Source: Desulfuromonas thiophila (GTDB lineage: Bacteria; Desulfobacterota; Desulfuromonadia; Desulfuromonadales; Desulfuromonadaceae). Taken from it: a stretch of DNA of 44,155 nt. A model generated the notes under the pieces. The model ran no database searches and was not told where the DNA came from. It saw nothing but the letters and a program-made list of their open reading frames with translations. The position numbers and the translations under genes were made by a program. Shown here one piece after another: positions 24,500 through 37,458 of the stretch. How positions within the stretch are numbered: the first letter of the stretch is position 1; every line of letters begins with the position of its first letter. Where the stretch lies: positions 1 through 44,155 of the forward strand of contig NZ_FNAQ01000019.1 in assembly GCF_900101955.1 (NCBI RefSeq), written 5' to 3'.

Positions 24500-24926
24500 G
24501 GGTGCTGCCGCCCCCATCGGCGGTTTTCTGGTACAGGTACCGATCCGGTTGACCGTTCTGGTTGCGGTCGAAGTTGGTCTGGATCACGACACTGAAGGAT
24601 TTTATGGCAGCTTCCGCGTCGCCAACGGCAACGATGGTCCAGGTCTGGCCGTTGGGAATGCCGATTATTTGCTCGGTGTTGCCAATTTTGAAGCTGGCGG
24701 GGCCAACCAGAGGATCGGTGAAGCCGTAGTAGGTCTGGAAGTCGGTAAAATATACCTCTTGGGTCAGGCGAATCTGCCGCAGGCAGGTGTAGACCGTTAC
24801 CATCTGGGCCTTGTCGCGGTAGCCGCGATACTGCGGAATGGCGATAGTGGCCAGAATGCCGATGATGGTGACGACGGTCAGCAGTTCGATCAGGGTGTAG
24901 CCCTTCTGACAGCGAAATCTCCTCAT
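24453..24926 (-). CDS. type IV pilin-like protein (prepilin)
   Basis: The 157-residue prepilin has a short basic leader cut by the prepilin peptidase after Gly9. The mature start is [22 protein letters not shown] with Glu at position 5, the classic pilin helix. The globular part contains an Asp/Asn-rich DRNQNGQPD loop that resembles a calcium-binding turn. Length and lack of the long C-terminal cysteine pair suggest a minor pilin or type II secretion pseudopilin rather than the main fibre subunit. It starts inside the end of the preceding gene by four bases (ATGA) and is translationally coupled to it. Confidence 0.9.
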   Translation of the reverse strand: MRRFRCQKGYTLIELLTVVTIIGILATIAIPQYRGYRDKAQMVTVYTCLRQIRLTQEVYFTDFQTYYGFTDPLVGPASFKIGNTEQIIGIPNGQTWTIVAVGDAEAAIKSFSVVIQTNFDRNQNGQPDRYLYQKTADGGGSTLTETEILPLLPLAGT

Positions 24927-25501
24927 TGGGCTTCTCCCCTGGCGGGCTCGTCGGCAACCGGTTCCTCACGGTCATCGGCCGGGATCGCCGCGAGTTCCAG
25001 GTGGTAGCCACCTGTGGCCAGCGGCTGATAACGGAATCGCGGCAGGATCGGGCGATAGTCTTCCGTCAGGTAGCGGGGCACCAGCTGATCAAGCCGTTCG
25101 GGCAGGTGCTCGGCATGATCCTGGCGGTACTGGTGCAGGGCCAGCACAAGGAAGGCCTGGGTGGTGGTGAGATTCTCTGTCGGCACGAATTTCTGGCTGG
25201 CGACGGGTTCGGGCCGGTTGCTGTGAGTCACCCATTGCGCCAGCAGCAACCCTGCCAGGGCCAGCAGCAACAGCAGCACAGCGCGCTGCCCCTGTTGCCG
25301 TCGGATTTCACGCAGTTGCTGTTCGCGTTGCTGTTGCCGAAGTTTGGTGCTGGCGGCTTCGGCCTGGTCGACTTCGCGTTTGGTCTGAGCGACCACGCAG
25401 TCGCCACAGAGCAGCAGGCCATCCTCTTCAATGGCACACTGTTCCTCGATCTGTCGACCGCAGCGCTGACAGCTGACAAAATGTTGTTCCGACGGGTTCA
25501 T
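24923..25501 (-). CDS. zinc-ribbon membrane protein upstream of the pilin
   Basis: The 192-residue protein starts with two CxxC pairs (Cys11/Cys14 and Cys32/Cys35), a likely zinc ribbon. A Gln/Arg-rich coiled segment follows at about 40-72 and one membrane span at 73-90. The extracytoplasmic tail has a short conserved-looking block with [24 protein letters not shown], a pattern also seen in pseudopilin C-domains. The family is not recognised. Coupling to the pilin gene suggests a role in pilus or secretion assembly; this is inference. Confidence 0.7.
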   Translation of the reverse strand: MNPSEQHFVSCQRCGRQIEEQCAIEEDGLLLCGDCVVAQTKREVDQAEAASTKLRQQQREQQLREIRRQQGQRAVLLLLLALAGLLLAQWVTHSNRPEPVASQKFVPTENLTTTQAFLVLALHQYRQDHAEHLPERLDQLVPRYLTEDYRPILPRFRYQPLATGGYHLELAAIPADDREEPVADEPARGEAQ

Positions 25502-25589
25502 GCCGACTCCTGCAGACCCTGAACGCGGTCTGCTACTGTCTTATGGTTTATTCCGTAAGAGTCTACACATATACGCGATGGCACCGAAT

Positions 25590-25617
25590 CGTCAAGCGGC
25601 AAGTTTTCCTCTTGACG
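25590..25617. repeat. CGTCAAG/CTTGACG inverted repeat at the pyr promoter
   Basis: Two perfect 7-bp arms, 14 bases apart, with the right arm overlapping the candidate -35 box. Placement suggests an operator, but no regulator is identified. Confidence 0.35.
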
Positions 25618-25641
25618 GCTTTTTCTTTGGCCTGCTAGAGT
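25612..25641 (+). promoter_or_regulatory. candidate promoter of the pyr operon
   Basis: TTGACG (25612-25617), an 18-base spacer and TAGAGT (25636-25641) precede the PyrR-binding leader by about 25 bases. The 25502-25611 stretch before it shows nothing else clear besides the inverted repeat. Confidence 0.5.
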
Positions 25642-25664
25642 TCGCGGAAATCTTCACCCGCGAT

Positions 25665-25699
25665 TCCTTTTAAACCGATCCCGTGAGGTCGGTAAAGGA
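25665..25699 (+). promoter_or_regulatory. PyrR-binding RNA element
   Basis: The leader reads TCCTTTTAAACCGATCCCGT followed by GAGGTCGGTAAAGG. This matches the known PyrR binding loop: a short stem CCGA/TCGG, the TCCCGTGAGG loop and flanking CTTTTAA and AAGG. When UMP is plentiful PyrR binds this anti-antiterminator and favours the downstream terminator; when it is scarce transcription continues. Confidence 0.8.
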
Positions 25700-25740
25700 G
25701 CCCACATGTGCGCCCCAAAATTGTGCTTTCAGAGTTTTTC

Positions 25741-25771
25741 AGCCTGTCCGCTTGTGCGGATGGGCTTTTTT
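25741..25771 (+). terminator. attenuator terminator of the pyr operon
   Basis: AGCC-GTCCGC pairs with GCGGAT-GGGCT around a TTGT loop, followed by TTTTTT. It sits between the PyrR-binding element and pyrR, so it is the regulated terminator of an attenuation switch. AGGAGG before pyrR lies downstream. Confidence 0.8.
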
Positions 25772-25826
25772 GTTGCCGGTCGCCTGGCGACAGGTCCGGC
25801 GCGGCTTGTGAACAAGGAGGTCTTCA

Positions 25827-26363
25827 ATGGCGCAGACTGAAACCGTTCTTCTTGACCGGGAAGCCATCCGCCGGGTCATCACGCGGATCACGCATGAAAT
25901 TCTGGAAAAAAACAAGGGCTGCCAGGGGCTGGTGCTCATGGGAATCCGCAGCGGTGGTGACCATCTGGCCAGCCTGATCCGGCAACGTATCGCCGATATC
26001 GAAGGGGCCGAGGTGCCTCAGGGCGCTATCGATGTGACCCTCTACCGCGACGATGTGGCGACGGGCCAGCCCCGGCCGGTGGGCAAGACCGATATCCCCT
26101 GTGCCCTGGATGGCCGTCATGTGATCCTGGTGGATGAGGTGATCTACACCGGCCGCACCATCCGCGCCGCCATGGACGCCCTGATGGATATTGGTCGCCC
26201 CGGCTCGGTGCAACTGGCGGTACTGATCGATCGCGGCCACCGCGAACTGCCGATCCGGCCGGACTATATCGGTCGCAATGTGCCGACCGCCCGTGATGAA
26301 CAGATTCTGGTGAACTTCGATGCCGCGCAGCAGCCCATTGATGTGCGCCTTATCAAACCCTGA
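25827..26363 (+). CDS. pyrR: bifunctional pyr operon regulator / uracil phosphoribosyltransferase PyrR
   Basis: PyrR binds UMP and the operon leader RNA to cause transcription attenuation, and also makes UMP from uracil and PRPP. The protein has 178 residues. [10 protein letters not shown] and the PRPP-binding loop [19 protein letters not shown] are conserved. DVTLYRDD contributes to RNA binding in the family. The ATG at 25827 follows AAGGAGG. It is the first gene of pyrR-pyrB-pyrC-carA-carB and lies directly downstream of its own binding element, which gives autoregulation. Confidence 0.97.
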   Translation: MAQTETVLLDREAIRRVITRITHEILEKNKGCQGLVLMGIRSGGDHLASLIRQRIADIEGAEVPQGAIDVTLYRDDVATGQPRPVGKTDIPCALDGRHVILVDEVIYTGRTIRAAMDALMDIGRPGSVQLAVLIDRGHRELPIRPDYIGRNVPTARDEQILVNFDAAQQPIDVRLIKP

Positions 26364-26388
26364 CCTCCAACCTGTGGGAGAACGATCC

Positions 26389-27327
26389 ATGGCCTTCGCA
26401 CACAAACACATTCTCAGCACCCAGCCGCTGTCGCGGGAAGACATCGAGCTGATCCTGTCGACGGCGGAAAGCTTCAAGCAGGTAAACCAGCGCGACATCA
26501 AGAAGGTGCCGACCCTGCGCGGCAAGACCATCATCAACCTGTTCTATGAGAACAGTACCCGTACCCGTACCTCCTTCGAGATTGCCGGTAAGCGCATGTC
26601 GGCCGATACCATTAATATTTCGGCTTCAGGTTCATCGGTCACCAAGGGCGAAACCCTGGAGGACACGGCCAAGAACATCGAAGCGATGAACGCCGATATC
26701 ATCGTCATCCGCCACGCGGCTTCAGGCGCGCCGGACTATCTGGCCAAACGTCTCAGCCATGCCAGTGTCATCAACGCCGGTGACGGAGCCCACGAGCATC
26801 CCAGCCAGGCTCTGCTTGACCTGATGACCATTCGCGAGCACAAGGGCCGGCTTGATGGCCTGACGGTGGCCATTATCGGTGACATCGCCCGCAGCCGTGT
26901 GGCCCGTTCCAATCTCTATGCCCTCAAAACCATGGGAGCCACCGTGCGCCTGGCCGGGCCGGCGACCCTGTTGCCGCTGGGCTTGGAGCAGTTGGGGGCC
27001 GAGGTTTATACCGACATCAACGAGGCCATCCGCGATGCCGACGTGATCATGATGCTGCGCATTCAGCTGGAACGTGAGGGCGGCAACAAGCTGATTCCGA
27101 CGTTGCGCGAATACGCCCAGTTTTTCGCCCTCAACCCGCAAAACCTCAAGCTGGCCAAACCCGATGCCATTGTCATGCATCCGGGGCCGCTGAATCGCGG
27201 GGTGGAGATCTCCTCCTACGTTGCCGACGGCAACCAGAACGTGATTCTGCAGCAGGTGGAGAACGGCGTGGCCGTGCGCATGGCCCTGCTCTATCTGCTG
27301 GCCGGCGGATCGGAAGCGGCACAGTAA
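26389..27327 (+). CDS. pyrB: aspartate carbamoyltransferase catalytic subunit
   Basis: PyrB joins carbamoyl phosphate and aspartate in the second step of pyrimidine synthesis. The protein has 312 residues, the length of the Bacillus-like class that works without PyrI. The carbamoyl phosphate loop STRTRTSFE is near residue 56. SGSSVTKGE, the [10 protein letters not shown] loop and [11 protein letters not shown] are conserved. The ATG at 26389 follows GGGAG. No pyrI is nearby, so allosteric control is probably by PyrR attenuation alone. Confidence 0.98.
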   Translation: MAFAHKHILSTQPLSREDIELILSTAESFKQVNQRDIKKVPTLRGKTIINLFYENSTRTRTSFEIAGKRMSADTINISASGSSVTKGETLEDTAKNIEAMNADIIVIRHAASGAPDYLAKRLSHASVINAGDGAHEHPSQALLDLMTIREHKGRLDGLTVAIIGDIARSRVARSNLYALKTMGATVRLAGPATLLPLGLEQLGAEVYTDINEAIRDADVIMMLRIQLEREGGNKLIPTLREYAQFFALNPQNLKLAKPDAIVMHPGPLNRGVEISSYVADGNQNVILQQVENGVAVRMALLYLLAGGSEAAQ

Positions 27328-27380
27328 TTCAAACCTTTTTAGAATGTATTTTCTTACGCCATAACGACGAGGTAAACGCC

Positions 27381-28661
27381 ATGAAAACACTGATTCGCAA
27401 CGGCCGGCTGATCGATCCATCGCAACAGCTTGACGGCCAGTTCGATCTGCTTATCGAACAGGGCCAGGTCAGCCAGGTTGCCAGCGGTATTGCCGCCGAA
27501 GGGGTGGACGAGGTGATTGACGCCAGCGGCCTGCTGGTGGTGCCGGGGCTGGTGGATCTGCATGTGCATCTGCGCGATCCGGGCTACGAGTACAAGGAGG
27601 ATATTGTCAGCGGCACCCGTGCTGCCGCCGCCGGTGGCTTCACCTCGGTGGCCTGCATGCCCAACACCAGGCCGGTCAATGACTGCAAGGCCATCACCCG
27701 TTACATGATCCAGAAAGCCAAGGAGGAAGGTTTTGCCAATGTCTATCCTATTGGCACCATCAGCAAGGGTCAGAAAGGCGAGTCGCTGGTGGAGATGGGC
27801 GATCTGAAGAATGCCGGCTGCGTCGGCTTTTCCGACGATGGTCTCAATGTGCAGGATGGTGAGGTGCTACGCCACGCGATGGAATACGCCCGCGGCTTCG
27901 ATATGCCCATCATCGCTCATTCCGAGGATGACGCGCTCAAGGCTGGTGGTGTGATGAACGAGGGGCGGGTGGCGACGGAGTTGGGGCTGGTTGGCAACCC
28001 CTGGGTGGCCGAAGCGGCCAGCGTTGCCCGCGATCTGCTGCTGGCCGAATTGACCGGGGCCCATCTGCACGTCTGTCACATCTCCACCCGCCGCAGTGTC
28101 GAACTGATCCGCGATGCCAAAAAACGCGGGGTGCGGGTGACCTGTGAGGTGACGCCGCATCATTTCACCCTGACCGAGGAGGCCGTGCGCGGTTACGATG
28201 TCAACGCCAAGGTTGGTCCGCCTTTGCGGACGGCGGATGATGTCGCGGCCATGAAGGAAGGCTTGAAGGATGGCACCATCGATGCCATTGCCACCGATCA
28301 CGCGCCGCATCACATTGATGACAAGAACGTCGAGTTCAATGTCGCGGCCTATGGTCTGGTGGGGCTGGAAACGGCACTGCCGCTGGCCCTGCGGCTGGTG
28401 GAGGAGCAGGTGCTGAGTCTGTCGCAGCTGATTGATTGTCTCAGCTGCCGGCCGGCCCGCATCTTCCGGATTCCGCGTGGCAGCCTGCAGGTCGGCGCTG
28501 TTGCCGATGTCACCCTGATTGATCCGGATCTGGAGTGGACGGTTCGGGCGGCGCAACTGCAGTCGCGTGGCAAGAATACCCCGTTCGACGGCTGGCAGCT
28601 CAAGGGCGCGGCTGTCCTGACCCTGCTGGCGGGCTGTGCCAGCTATAAACGCAAGGTTTGA
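27381..28661 (+). CDS. pyrC: dihydroorotase
   Basis: Dihydroorotase closes carbamoyl aspartate into dihydroorotate. The 426-residue protein is a type I amidohydrolase. The zinc ligands His61 and His63 lie in [24 protein letters not shown], the [10 protein letters not shown]-type strand, [11 protein letters not shown] and the catalytic Asp in [11 protein letters not shown] follow. The C-terminus, [13 protein letters not shown], ends a little unusually. The start at 27381 follows CGAGG. It lies 53 bases after pyrB. Confidence 0.96.
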   Translation: MKTLIRNGRLIDPSQQLDGQFDLLIEQGQVSQVASGIAAEGVDEVIDASGLLVVPGLVDLHVHLRDPGYEYKEDIVSGTRAAAAGGFTSVACMPNTRPVNDCKAITRYMIQKAKEEGFANVYPIGTISKGQKGESLVEMGDLKNAGCVGFSDDGLNVQDGEVLRHAMEYARGFDMPIIAHSEDDALKAGGVMNEGRVATELGLVGNPWVAEAASVARDLLLAELTGAHLHVCHISTRRSVELIRDAKKRGVRVTCEVTPHHFTLTEEAVRGYDVNAKVGPPLRTADDVAAMKEGLKDGTIDAIATDHAPHHIDDKNVEFNVAAYGLVGLETALPLALRLVEEQVLSLSQLIDCLSCRPARIFRIPRGSLQVGAVADVTLIDPDLEWTVRAAQLQSRGKNTPFDGWQLKGAAVLTLLAGCASYKRKV

Positions 28662-28667
28662 CAGGGC

Positions 28668-28698
28668 AGGGGGGTGCGTCACGGTCGACGCATCCCCT
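28668..28698. repeat. hairpin in the pyrC-carA gap
   Basis: GGGGGTGCGTC and GACGCATCCCC pair over 11 positions with one G-T pair and a six-base loop. There is no T run, so it is more likely an mRNA processing or stability element than a terminator. Confidence 0.35.
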
Positions 28699-28736
28699 GG
28701 CCTCCGTAACGCCTGTCTCAAAGGAGAATCCCCCGC

Positions 28737-29877
28737 ATGAAAGCACTCCTGGCGCTGGCCGATGGCACTGTATTCGCTGGCAGCAGTATCGGCGCCGTTG
28801 GCGAAGCCACCGGTGAGGTGGTCTTCAATACCAGCATGACCGGTTATCAGGAAATCCTGACCGATCCGTCCTATCATGGTGAAATCGTTACCATGACCTA
28901 CCCGCAAATCGGCAATACCGGCATCAACCTCGAAGATGTCGAATCAAGCCACCCCCATCTGGCCGGCTTTGTTGTCAAGGAATGCTGCCAGCAGCCGAGC
29001 AACTGGCGCAGCTGCCAGACGCTGGATGCCTATCTCAAGGAAAAGGGCATTGTTGGCATCGAAGGCATTGATACCCGTGCCTTGGTACGCCATATCCGCA
29101 GTCGCGGTGCCCAGACCGGCATCATCTCCAGCGTTGATCTCGACCCGGCGCGTCTGATCGAAAAGGCCCGCCAGGCCCCCGGTCTGATCGGTCGCGACCT
29201 GATCCGCGAAGTGACCACGGCGGCGCCGTACCGCTGGCGTGAAACTCCCTGGCTGCTGGAGTCGGGTTATGGGCAGCAGCAGGAACCGGCGCGGTTTCGC
29301 GTGGTGGCCTATGATTTCGGCATCAAGCGCAACATTTTACGGCTTTTGGCGGCGGCCGGCTGTGATCTGACGGTGGTGCCGGCCACCACCCGTGCCGCCG
29401 AGGTGCTGGCCCTGCGGCCTGACGGGGTGTTTCTCAGCAATGGGCCGGGCGACCCGGCTCCCCTGACCTATGCCCAGCAGGCCATTGCCGAGCTGCTGGG
29501 CAAGGTGCCGCTGTTTGGCATCTGTCTGGGCCACCAGCTGCTGGCCATCGCCCTCGGCGGCAGCACCTACAAGCTCAAGTTCGGTCATCGGGGCGGCAAC
29601 CAGCCGGTGCGGCAACAAGACAGTGGCCGGGTCGAGATCACCTCGCAGAATCACGGTTTTGCCGTGGCGGCCGACAGCCTGCCCGAAGAGGTCCGCATCA
29701 CCCACATCAATCTCAACGACAATACCGTTGAAGGGCTGGAACACCCCCGTCTGGCGGCTTTCTCGGTACAGTATCACCCCGAGGCGTCGCCGGGGCCGCA
29801 TGATGCCCGCTACCTGTTTGGCCGCTTCACCGCGCTGATGGAAAACTTCAGAAATAATCTGAACCAAGGAAAGCTAA

Positions 29878-29885
<8 letters not shown>
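28737..29885 (+). CDS. carA: carbamoyl phosphate synthetase small subunit
   Basis: CarA hydrolyses glutamine and passes ammonia to CarB for carbamoyl phosphate, the shared precursor of pyrimidines and arginine. The 382-residue protein has the N-terminal CarA domain ([30 protein letters not shown]). Its class I glutamine amidotransferase domain has Cys263 in GICLGHQLL and the catalytic HPEASPGP at the end. The start at 28737 follows AAGGAG. The stop overlaps the carB start by eight bases. Confidence 0.98.
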
Positions 29886-33129
<3,244 letters not shown>

Positions 33130-33175
33130 GTCTGACTAAGATCCTTTTCATTCGCATTTTTGTTTCCGTTTTCCC

Positions 33176-33213
33176 GTTACGGGCAGGAATTTCCTGCCCG
33201 TAACTTTTATTTT
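33176..33213 (+). terminator. strong intrinsic terminator after carB
   Basis: GTTACGGGCAGGAA and TTCCTGCCCGTAAC are perfect 14-base arms with a one-base centre, followed by TTTTATTTT. It ends the pyr operon and separates it from greA. Confidence 0.85.
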
Positions 33214-33240
33214 CAAAGGCTTACAAGGAAATAGCACGCT

Positions 33241-33717
33241 ATGTCTCAGTCTGTTCCCATGACCCCTGAAAGTTATCAGAAGCTGCAGGAAGAGCTCAAA
33301 CACCTGGTCCGGGTCGCTCGTCCCAAGGTTGTTCAGGACATCGCGGAAGCCCGCTCGCATGGTGATCTGTCGGAAAATGCCGAATACGATGCCGCCAAGG
33401 ATCGCCAGGGGCATATTGAAGGCCGCATCGCCGAGCTCAATGACAAGATCGCCCGCGCCCAGGTGATTGACCCCAAGACCATCAGTTCTGACAAGATTGT
33501 CTTTGGCGCCACCGTGACCCTGTTCGATGTCGACAATGAACAGGAAGTGGTCTACCAGATTGTTGGCGAGGACGAGGCCGATATCAAGGCCGGCAAGATT
33601 TCCGTGACCTCGCCTGTCGGCAAGGCGCTGATTGGCCACCGGCTGGACGATGAGGTCCGTATTCAGGTGCCTTCCGGCATCAAGGTCTACGAAGTGACCG
33701 ATATTCAATACCGCTAG
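33241..33717 (+). CDS. greA: transcription elongation factor GreA
   Basis: GreA rescues backtracked RNA polymerase by stimulating transcript cleavage. The protein has 158 residues. The N-terminal coiled coil includes RPKVVQDIAEARSHGDLSENAEYDAAKD, with the acidic tip residues Asp and Glu that act in the active site. The C-terminal domain ends with VTSPVGKALIGHRLDDEV. The ATG at 33241 follows AAGGAAATAG at a usual distance. It starts a new transcription unit behind the terminator. Confidence 0.98.
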   Translation: MSQSVPMTPESYQKLQEELKHLVRVARPKVVQDIAEARSHGDLSENAEYDAAKDRQGHIEGRIAELNDKIARAQVIDPKTISSDKIVFGATVTLFDVDNEQEVVYQIVGEDEADIKAGKISVTSPVGKALIGHRLDDEVRIQVPSGIKVYEVTDIQYR

Positions 33718-33742
33718 TTTCTGCCAGGACAGGATAAAATTC

Positions 33743-33952
33743 ATGGCCCGAATCGATAAGATGACCAAAATGGCCGATATCCTGGCCATGCATCCGCAGA
33801 TGGCCGCCGTGCTGGCGTCTTACGGCCTGCACTGTCAGGGCTGCGGTGGCGCGCGGCATGAAAGTCTGCGGCAGGGGGCTACCAACCATGGTCTGGATGT
33901 CGATGAGCTGATTGCGCGACTCAACGCCGTGCTGGATGCGTCGGACAGCTGA
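33743..33952 (+). CDS. DUF1858 domain protein
   Basis: The 69-residue protein has the DUF1858 pattern, a small helical domain found alone or fused to hybrid-cluster and redox proteins. A Met-rich N-terminus is followed by MADILAMHPQMAAVLASYGLHC and the Cys motif CQGCGGA, then SLRQGATNHGLDVDELIARLN. The two close Cys could form a disulfide or bind metal. It lies between greA and recG with short gaps. The biochemical role of the family is not established. Confidence 0.85.
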   Translation: MARIDKMTKMADILAMHPQMAAVLASYGLHCQGCGGARHESLRQGATNHGLDVDELIARLNAVLDASDS

Positions 33953-34004
33953 ACCAGCGGCCGGCACGGTCAGATCTGCCAGCGCCGGTGTTCAGCGAGG
34001 CGGT

Positions 34005-36074
34005 GTGGCGGATTCGTTGCTCAACCTCAAGGGGGTTGGTCCCGCTCTGGTGGAAAAACTGGCCCGGCTGGAGGTGCATGGCATCGATGACCTGCTGTTT
34101 CTGCTGCCACTGCGCTACGAGGACCATCGCACCCTGTCTTCGATTGCCCGCCTGCAGGCCGGTGAGGAGCGGAGCCTGCAGGTGCGGGTGGTTCATTGCG
34201 GTGAGGTGAGTGGCGGCCGCGGGCGCAAACGCTTCGAGGCTCTGGTGCAGGATGCCAGCGGCCAGGCCCGGCTGGTCTGGTTTCACTATCGCTCCGCTTG
34301 GCTGCCAAAGCTTGTGCAGCCGGGTCGTGAACTGCTGGTACATGGCGTGACCCGACGGTTTGCCGGCCAGGTCGAGTTGCTGCATCCGCAGATCGAAGCC
34401 GCTGATCGCCCCTTTGTCCCCCATATCCTGCCCGTTTATCCGCTGACAGAAGGCATCTCCCAAACCCAGATGCGGCGGCTGTGCCAGCAGGCTGTTGCAT
34501 TGCAGGCCGACCGACTGCAATCCCATCTGCCCGCCACCCTTCGCCAGACACGCCAGTTGTTGCCGCTGGCCAGCGCCATCCGCCAGTTGCACCAACCCGA
34601 TCCCGCCAGCGATCTGGATGCTTTGCAGCATCAGTGTAGCCCGGCTCACCGCACCCTGATTTACGAGGAGTTTTTCTATCTGCAACTGGGCCTGGGATTG
34701 CGTCGCCGGGGCCAGTGCGCCCTGCCGGGCCGTGCCTTTCAGGTTTCCCATCGCTATACCCGAGCTCTGGTTGCGCTGTTGCCCTTCAAGATGACGACTG
34801 CCCAGCGGCGGGTGCTGGGGGAGATCAAGCGCGATCTGATGGCGCCGGCACCGATGCAGCGCCTGCTGCAGGGAGATGTTGGCAGCGGTAAAACCCTGGT
34901 CGCGTTGATGGCTGCGTTGGTAGTTATCGAAAATGCCTGTCAGGCGGCGGTGGTGGCACCCACAGAGATCCTTGCCGAGCAGCATTATCGCCAATTCGTC
35001 TTCTATCTGCAGCAGCTGGGTTTGCGCTGCGCCCTGCTGACCGGATCGACCCGGGCCAAGGAACGCCGCACGCTGTTGCAGCAGCTGCAAGACGGGCAGA
35101 TCCACCTGCTGGTCGGCACCCATGCCCTGTTTCAGCCAGAGGTGCAGTTTGCCGATCTGGGTCTGGTTGTCATTGACGAACAGCACCGCTTTGGTGTGCA
35201 GCAGCGCAATCTGCTGCGCAAGAAGGGGCGTCAGCCGGATGTGCTGGTCATGACGGCGACACCGATACCGCGCACCCTGTCCATGACCCTCTATGGCGAT
35301 CTGGCCCTTTCGGTTATTGATGAACTGCCGGCTGGCCGCCAGCCAATCCGAACCCGTATCGTCTTCGAAAATAAACGCGAACAGCTCTACAGTTTTATTG
35401 AGGAAAAACTGCGGCAGGGGCGACAGGTTTATTGCGTTTATCCGCTGGTGGAAGAAAGCCAGAAACTTGATCTGACCGCCGCGACCGACGCCTGCGAGCT
35501 GTTACAGCGCCGCTTCAGTCCCTTCCGGCTGGCCCTGCTGCATGGTCAGCTCCCCTCCGCCGATAAAGACCAGGTCATGTGCCGCTTTCAGGCTGGAGAC
35601 ATCGACTTGCTGGTAGCGACTACGGTGATCGAGGTTGGCATCGACGTCCCCAATGCCTCGTTGATGATGATCGAACACGCCGAGCGTTTCGGCCTGGCCC
35701 AGCTGCATCAGCTGCGCGGCCGGGTAGGGCGGGGGCAGCATCAAAGTTACTGTTTTCTGTTGCCGTCGCCCGGCTGCGGTGCCGAAGCGCGCCAGCGCCT
35801 GCAGGTTATCGAAACGCACAGCGATGGCTTCAGGATCGCCGAGGCGGATCTGCAGTTGCGTGGACCGGGTGAGTTTCTCGGTACCCGTCAAGCTGGCCTG
35901 GACCATCTGCGAGTGGCCAACCTGTTGCGCGATCAACCGTTGCTGGAGCTGGCGCGTCAGGATGCCTTCGATTTTCTGGCTGAACATGACATTCTACAGC
36001 CGCAATTTCTGCCTTTGCGCCAGCGATTGCAGCAGCTGTGGGGTCAGCGGCTGGAACTGGCCAATGTTGGCTGA
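34005..36074 (+). CDS. recG: ATP-dependent DNA helicase RecG
   Basis: RecG regresses stalled replication forks and processes Holliday and D-loop structures. At 689 residues it has the N-terminal wedge domain (LLNLKGVGPALVEKLARL, then LLFLLPLRYEDH) and an OB-like fold. The helicase motifs are LLQGDVGSGKT, DEQHRFGV, MTATPIPRTL and QLRGRVGRG. The final TRP motif lies in the C-terminal block near GPGEFLGTRQAG. GTG at 34005 is chosen because the protein then starts at the conserved wedge, with GAGG four bases upstream. Earlier codons in this frame have no family likeness. Confidence 0.95.
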   Translation: MADSLLNLKGVGPALVEKLARLEVHGIDDLLFLLPLRYEDHRTLSSIARLQAGEERSLQVRVVHCGEVSGGRGRKRFEALVQDASGQARLVWFHYRSAWLPKLVQPGRELLVHGVTRRFAGQVELLHPQIEAADRPFVPHILPVYPLTEGISQTQMRRLCQQAVALQADRLQSHLPATLRQTRQLLPLASAIRQLHQPDPASDLDALQHQCSPAHRTLIYEEFFYLQLGLGLRRRGQCALPGRAFQVSHRYTRALVALLPFKMTTAQRRVLGEIKRDLMAPAPMQRLLQGDVGSGKTLVALMAALVVIENACQAAVVAPTEILAEQHYRQFVFYLQQLGLRCALLTGSTRAKERRTLLQQLQDGQIHLLVGTHALFQPEVQFADLGLVVIDEQHRFGVQQRNLLRKKGRQPDVLVMTATPIPRTLSMTLYGDLALSVIDELPAGRQPIRTRIVFENKREQLYSFIEEKLRQGRQVYCVYPLVEESQKLDLTAATDACELLQRRFSPFRLALLHGQLPSADKDQVMCRFQAGDIDLLVATTVIEVGIDVPNASLMMIEHAERFGLAQLHQLRGRVGRGQHQSYCFLLPSPGCGAEARQRLQVIETHSDGFRIAEADLQLRGPGEFLGTRQAGLDHLRVANLLRDQPLLELARQDAFDFLAEHDILQPQFLPLRQRLQQLWGQRLELANVG

Positions 36075-36111
36075 CGCATGAATTTATCTTAAAGTTGAGG
36101 AGGGCAGGGGG

Positions 36112-37347
36112 ATGCAAGCATTTCAGGACGATTTCCGCACCCTGGCGCAGTTTGGTTTGCAGGCCGATGGTGGTGTCAGCCGACTGGCCTTCAGTAAAGC
36201 CGATCAGCAGGCGCGGTCTTGGCTGATTCAGCGGATGCACCAGCTGGGCCTTCAGGTTCAACTCGATGCGGCGGGCAATCTGCGGGGCCGCCTGGTGGGA
36301 GATCAGCCTCATTTGCCAGCCATAGCAACCGGTTCTCATCTCGACAGTGTGCCCAATGGCGGCCATTACGATGGTGTCATTGGCGTTTTGGCAGGTTTGG
36401 AAGTGGTGCGCCGTTTGCGTCGGAACGGCCAGCACCTGGCGCGCCCTGTCGAAGTGATTAATTTCGCGGCCGAAGAATCGAGCCGTTTCGGCATTGCCAC
36501 CCTTGGCAGCAAGGCCATCACTGGCAAGTTGACCGCCAGCGAGTTGGAACAGATTCACGATGAGCAAGGCAACAGCTATGCCAGCCTTTTGCGCCAGGCT
36601 GGTGGTCAGCCGGAACAACTGCAGCACCAGCGACTCAACCGGCGTCAGTTGGCCGCCTTTATCGAACTGCATATTGAGCAGGGACCGGTGCTGGAGCAGC
36701 AGGGTTGCGCCCTTGGCCTGGTGAGCGCCATAGCCGCCGCCAGCCGTTTTCGTGTTCGGCTGACAGGTCGCAATGACCATTCCGGTACGACACCAATGCC
36801 GCTGCGGCGCGACGCCCTTGCCGCCGCCGCTGAAATGGTGCTGGCAGTCGAACAGCTGGCGCGAGATATCCAGGCTGAAACCGTTGCAACGGTTGGCCGA
36901 CTGAGCTGTTCTCCCGGTGTCATGAATGTGGTGCCAGGCAGCGCCGATTTCTGTATCGACCTGCGTGACAGTGATGCCTCCCGTAAAGAACGACTGACCG
37001 GGCAATTGCAAAGCCAATTGCAAGCCATTGCCCGCCGCCGTGAAATTGCTCTTCATATCGATCTGCTCAGCAACGAACAGCCGGTAGTGCTTGATTCACA
37101 GCTGCGCCAACGGATTGCTGCCATTGCCCGGCGCCATGGTCAGGAAACCCTCAGCCTTGTCAGTGGTGCCGGCCACGACGCCATGCAACTGGCCGATGTG
37201 GTGCCGACCGCCTTGCTGTTTGTTCCCAGTTGTCACGGCATCAGTCATAACAGCACCGAGCAGACAGCTCTGGCAGATATTGCCCAGGGCGTCGATTTAC
37301 TGTACGCCAGTGTTGTTGAACTGGCCCAGGATACCGGTACGATCTGA
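36112..37347 (+). CDS. M20-family amidohydrolase (N-carbamoyl-L-amino acid hydrolase / allantoate amidohydrolase type)
   Basis: The 411-residue zinc hydrolase belongs to the HyuC/AllC group, which cleaves N-carbamoyl or ureido bonds. Zinc ligands lie in TGSHLDSVPNGGHYDG (His76, Asp87), FAAEESSRFG and ELHIEQGPVLE. The small dimerisation domain, FRVRLTGRNDHSGTTPMP, and the C-terminal SGAGHDAMQLA with SCHGISHN follow. The start at 36112 follows GAGG. Whether the substrate is carbamoyl amino acid, allantoate or beta-ureidopropionate cannot be told; the pyrimidine operon nearby is suggestive of the last but not evidence. Confidence 0.9.
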   Translation: MQAFQDDFRTLAQFGLQADGGVSRLAFSKADQQARSWLIQRMHQLGLQVQLDAAGNLRGRLVGDQPHLPAIATGSHLDSVPNGGHYDGVIGVLAGLEVVRRLRRNGQHLARPVEVINFAAEESSRFGIATLGSKAITGKLTASELEQIHDEQGNSYASLLRQAGGQPEQLQHQRLNRRQLAAFIELHIEQGPVLEQQGCALGLVSAIAAASRFRVRLTGRNDHSGTTPMPLRRDALAAAAEMVLAVEQLARDIQAETVATVGRLSCSPGVMNVVPGSADFCIDLRDSDASRKERLTGQLQSQLQAIARRREIALHIDLLSNEQPVVLDSQLRQRIAAIARRHGQETLSLVSGAGHDAMQLADVVPTALLFVPSCHGISHNSTEQTALADIAQGVDLLYASVVELAQDTGTI

Positions 37348-37397
37348 AACGGACCAGATTGCATAAGCAGTATGGATAATATCAGCCATGCTCTACG

Positions 37398-37425
37398 AGT
37401 TGACATAATATCTATTATGCGACAT
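37398..37425 (-). other. dif: dif-like Xer recombination site (probable chromosomal dif / attL)
   Basis: Read on plus, AGTTGACATAA, TATCTA and TTATGCGACAT form an 11-6-11 site. Its reverse complement (ATGTCGCATAA, TAGATA, TTATGTCAACT) closely follows the classical dif pattern GGTGCGCATAA, TGTATA, TTATGTTAAAT, with the XerC-type arm on the right of the plus strand. The duplicated element sequence begins exactly at the first base of the spacer (37409), as expected for Xer strand exchange. Confidence 0.85.
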
Positions 37426-37458
37426 TGATTTCTTGTCGCTCTCTGGCGGGGTCACTTC

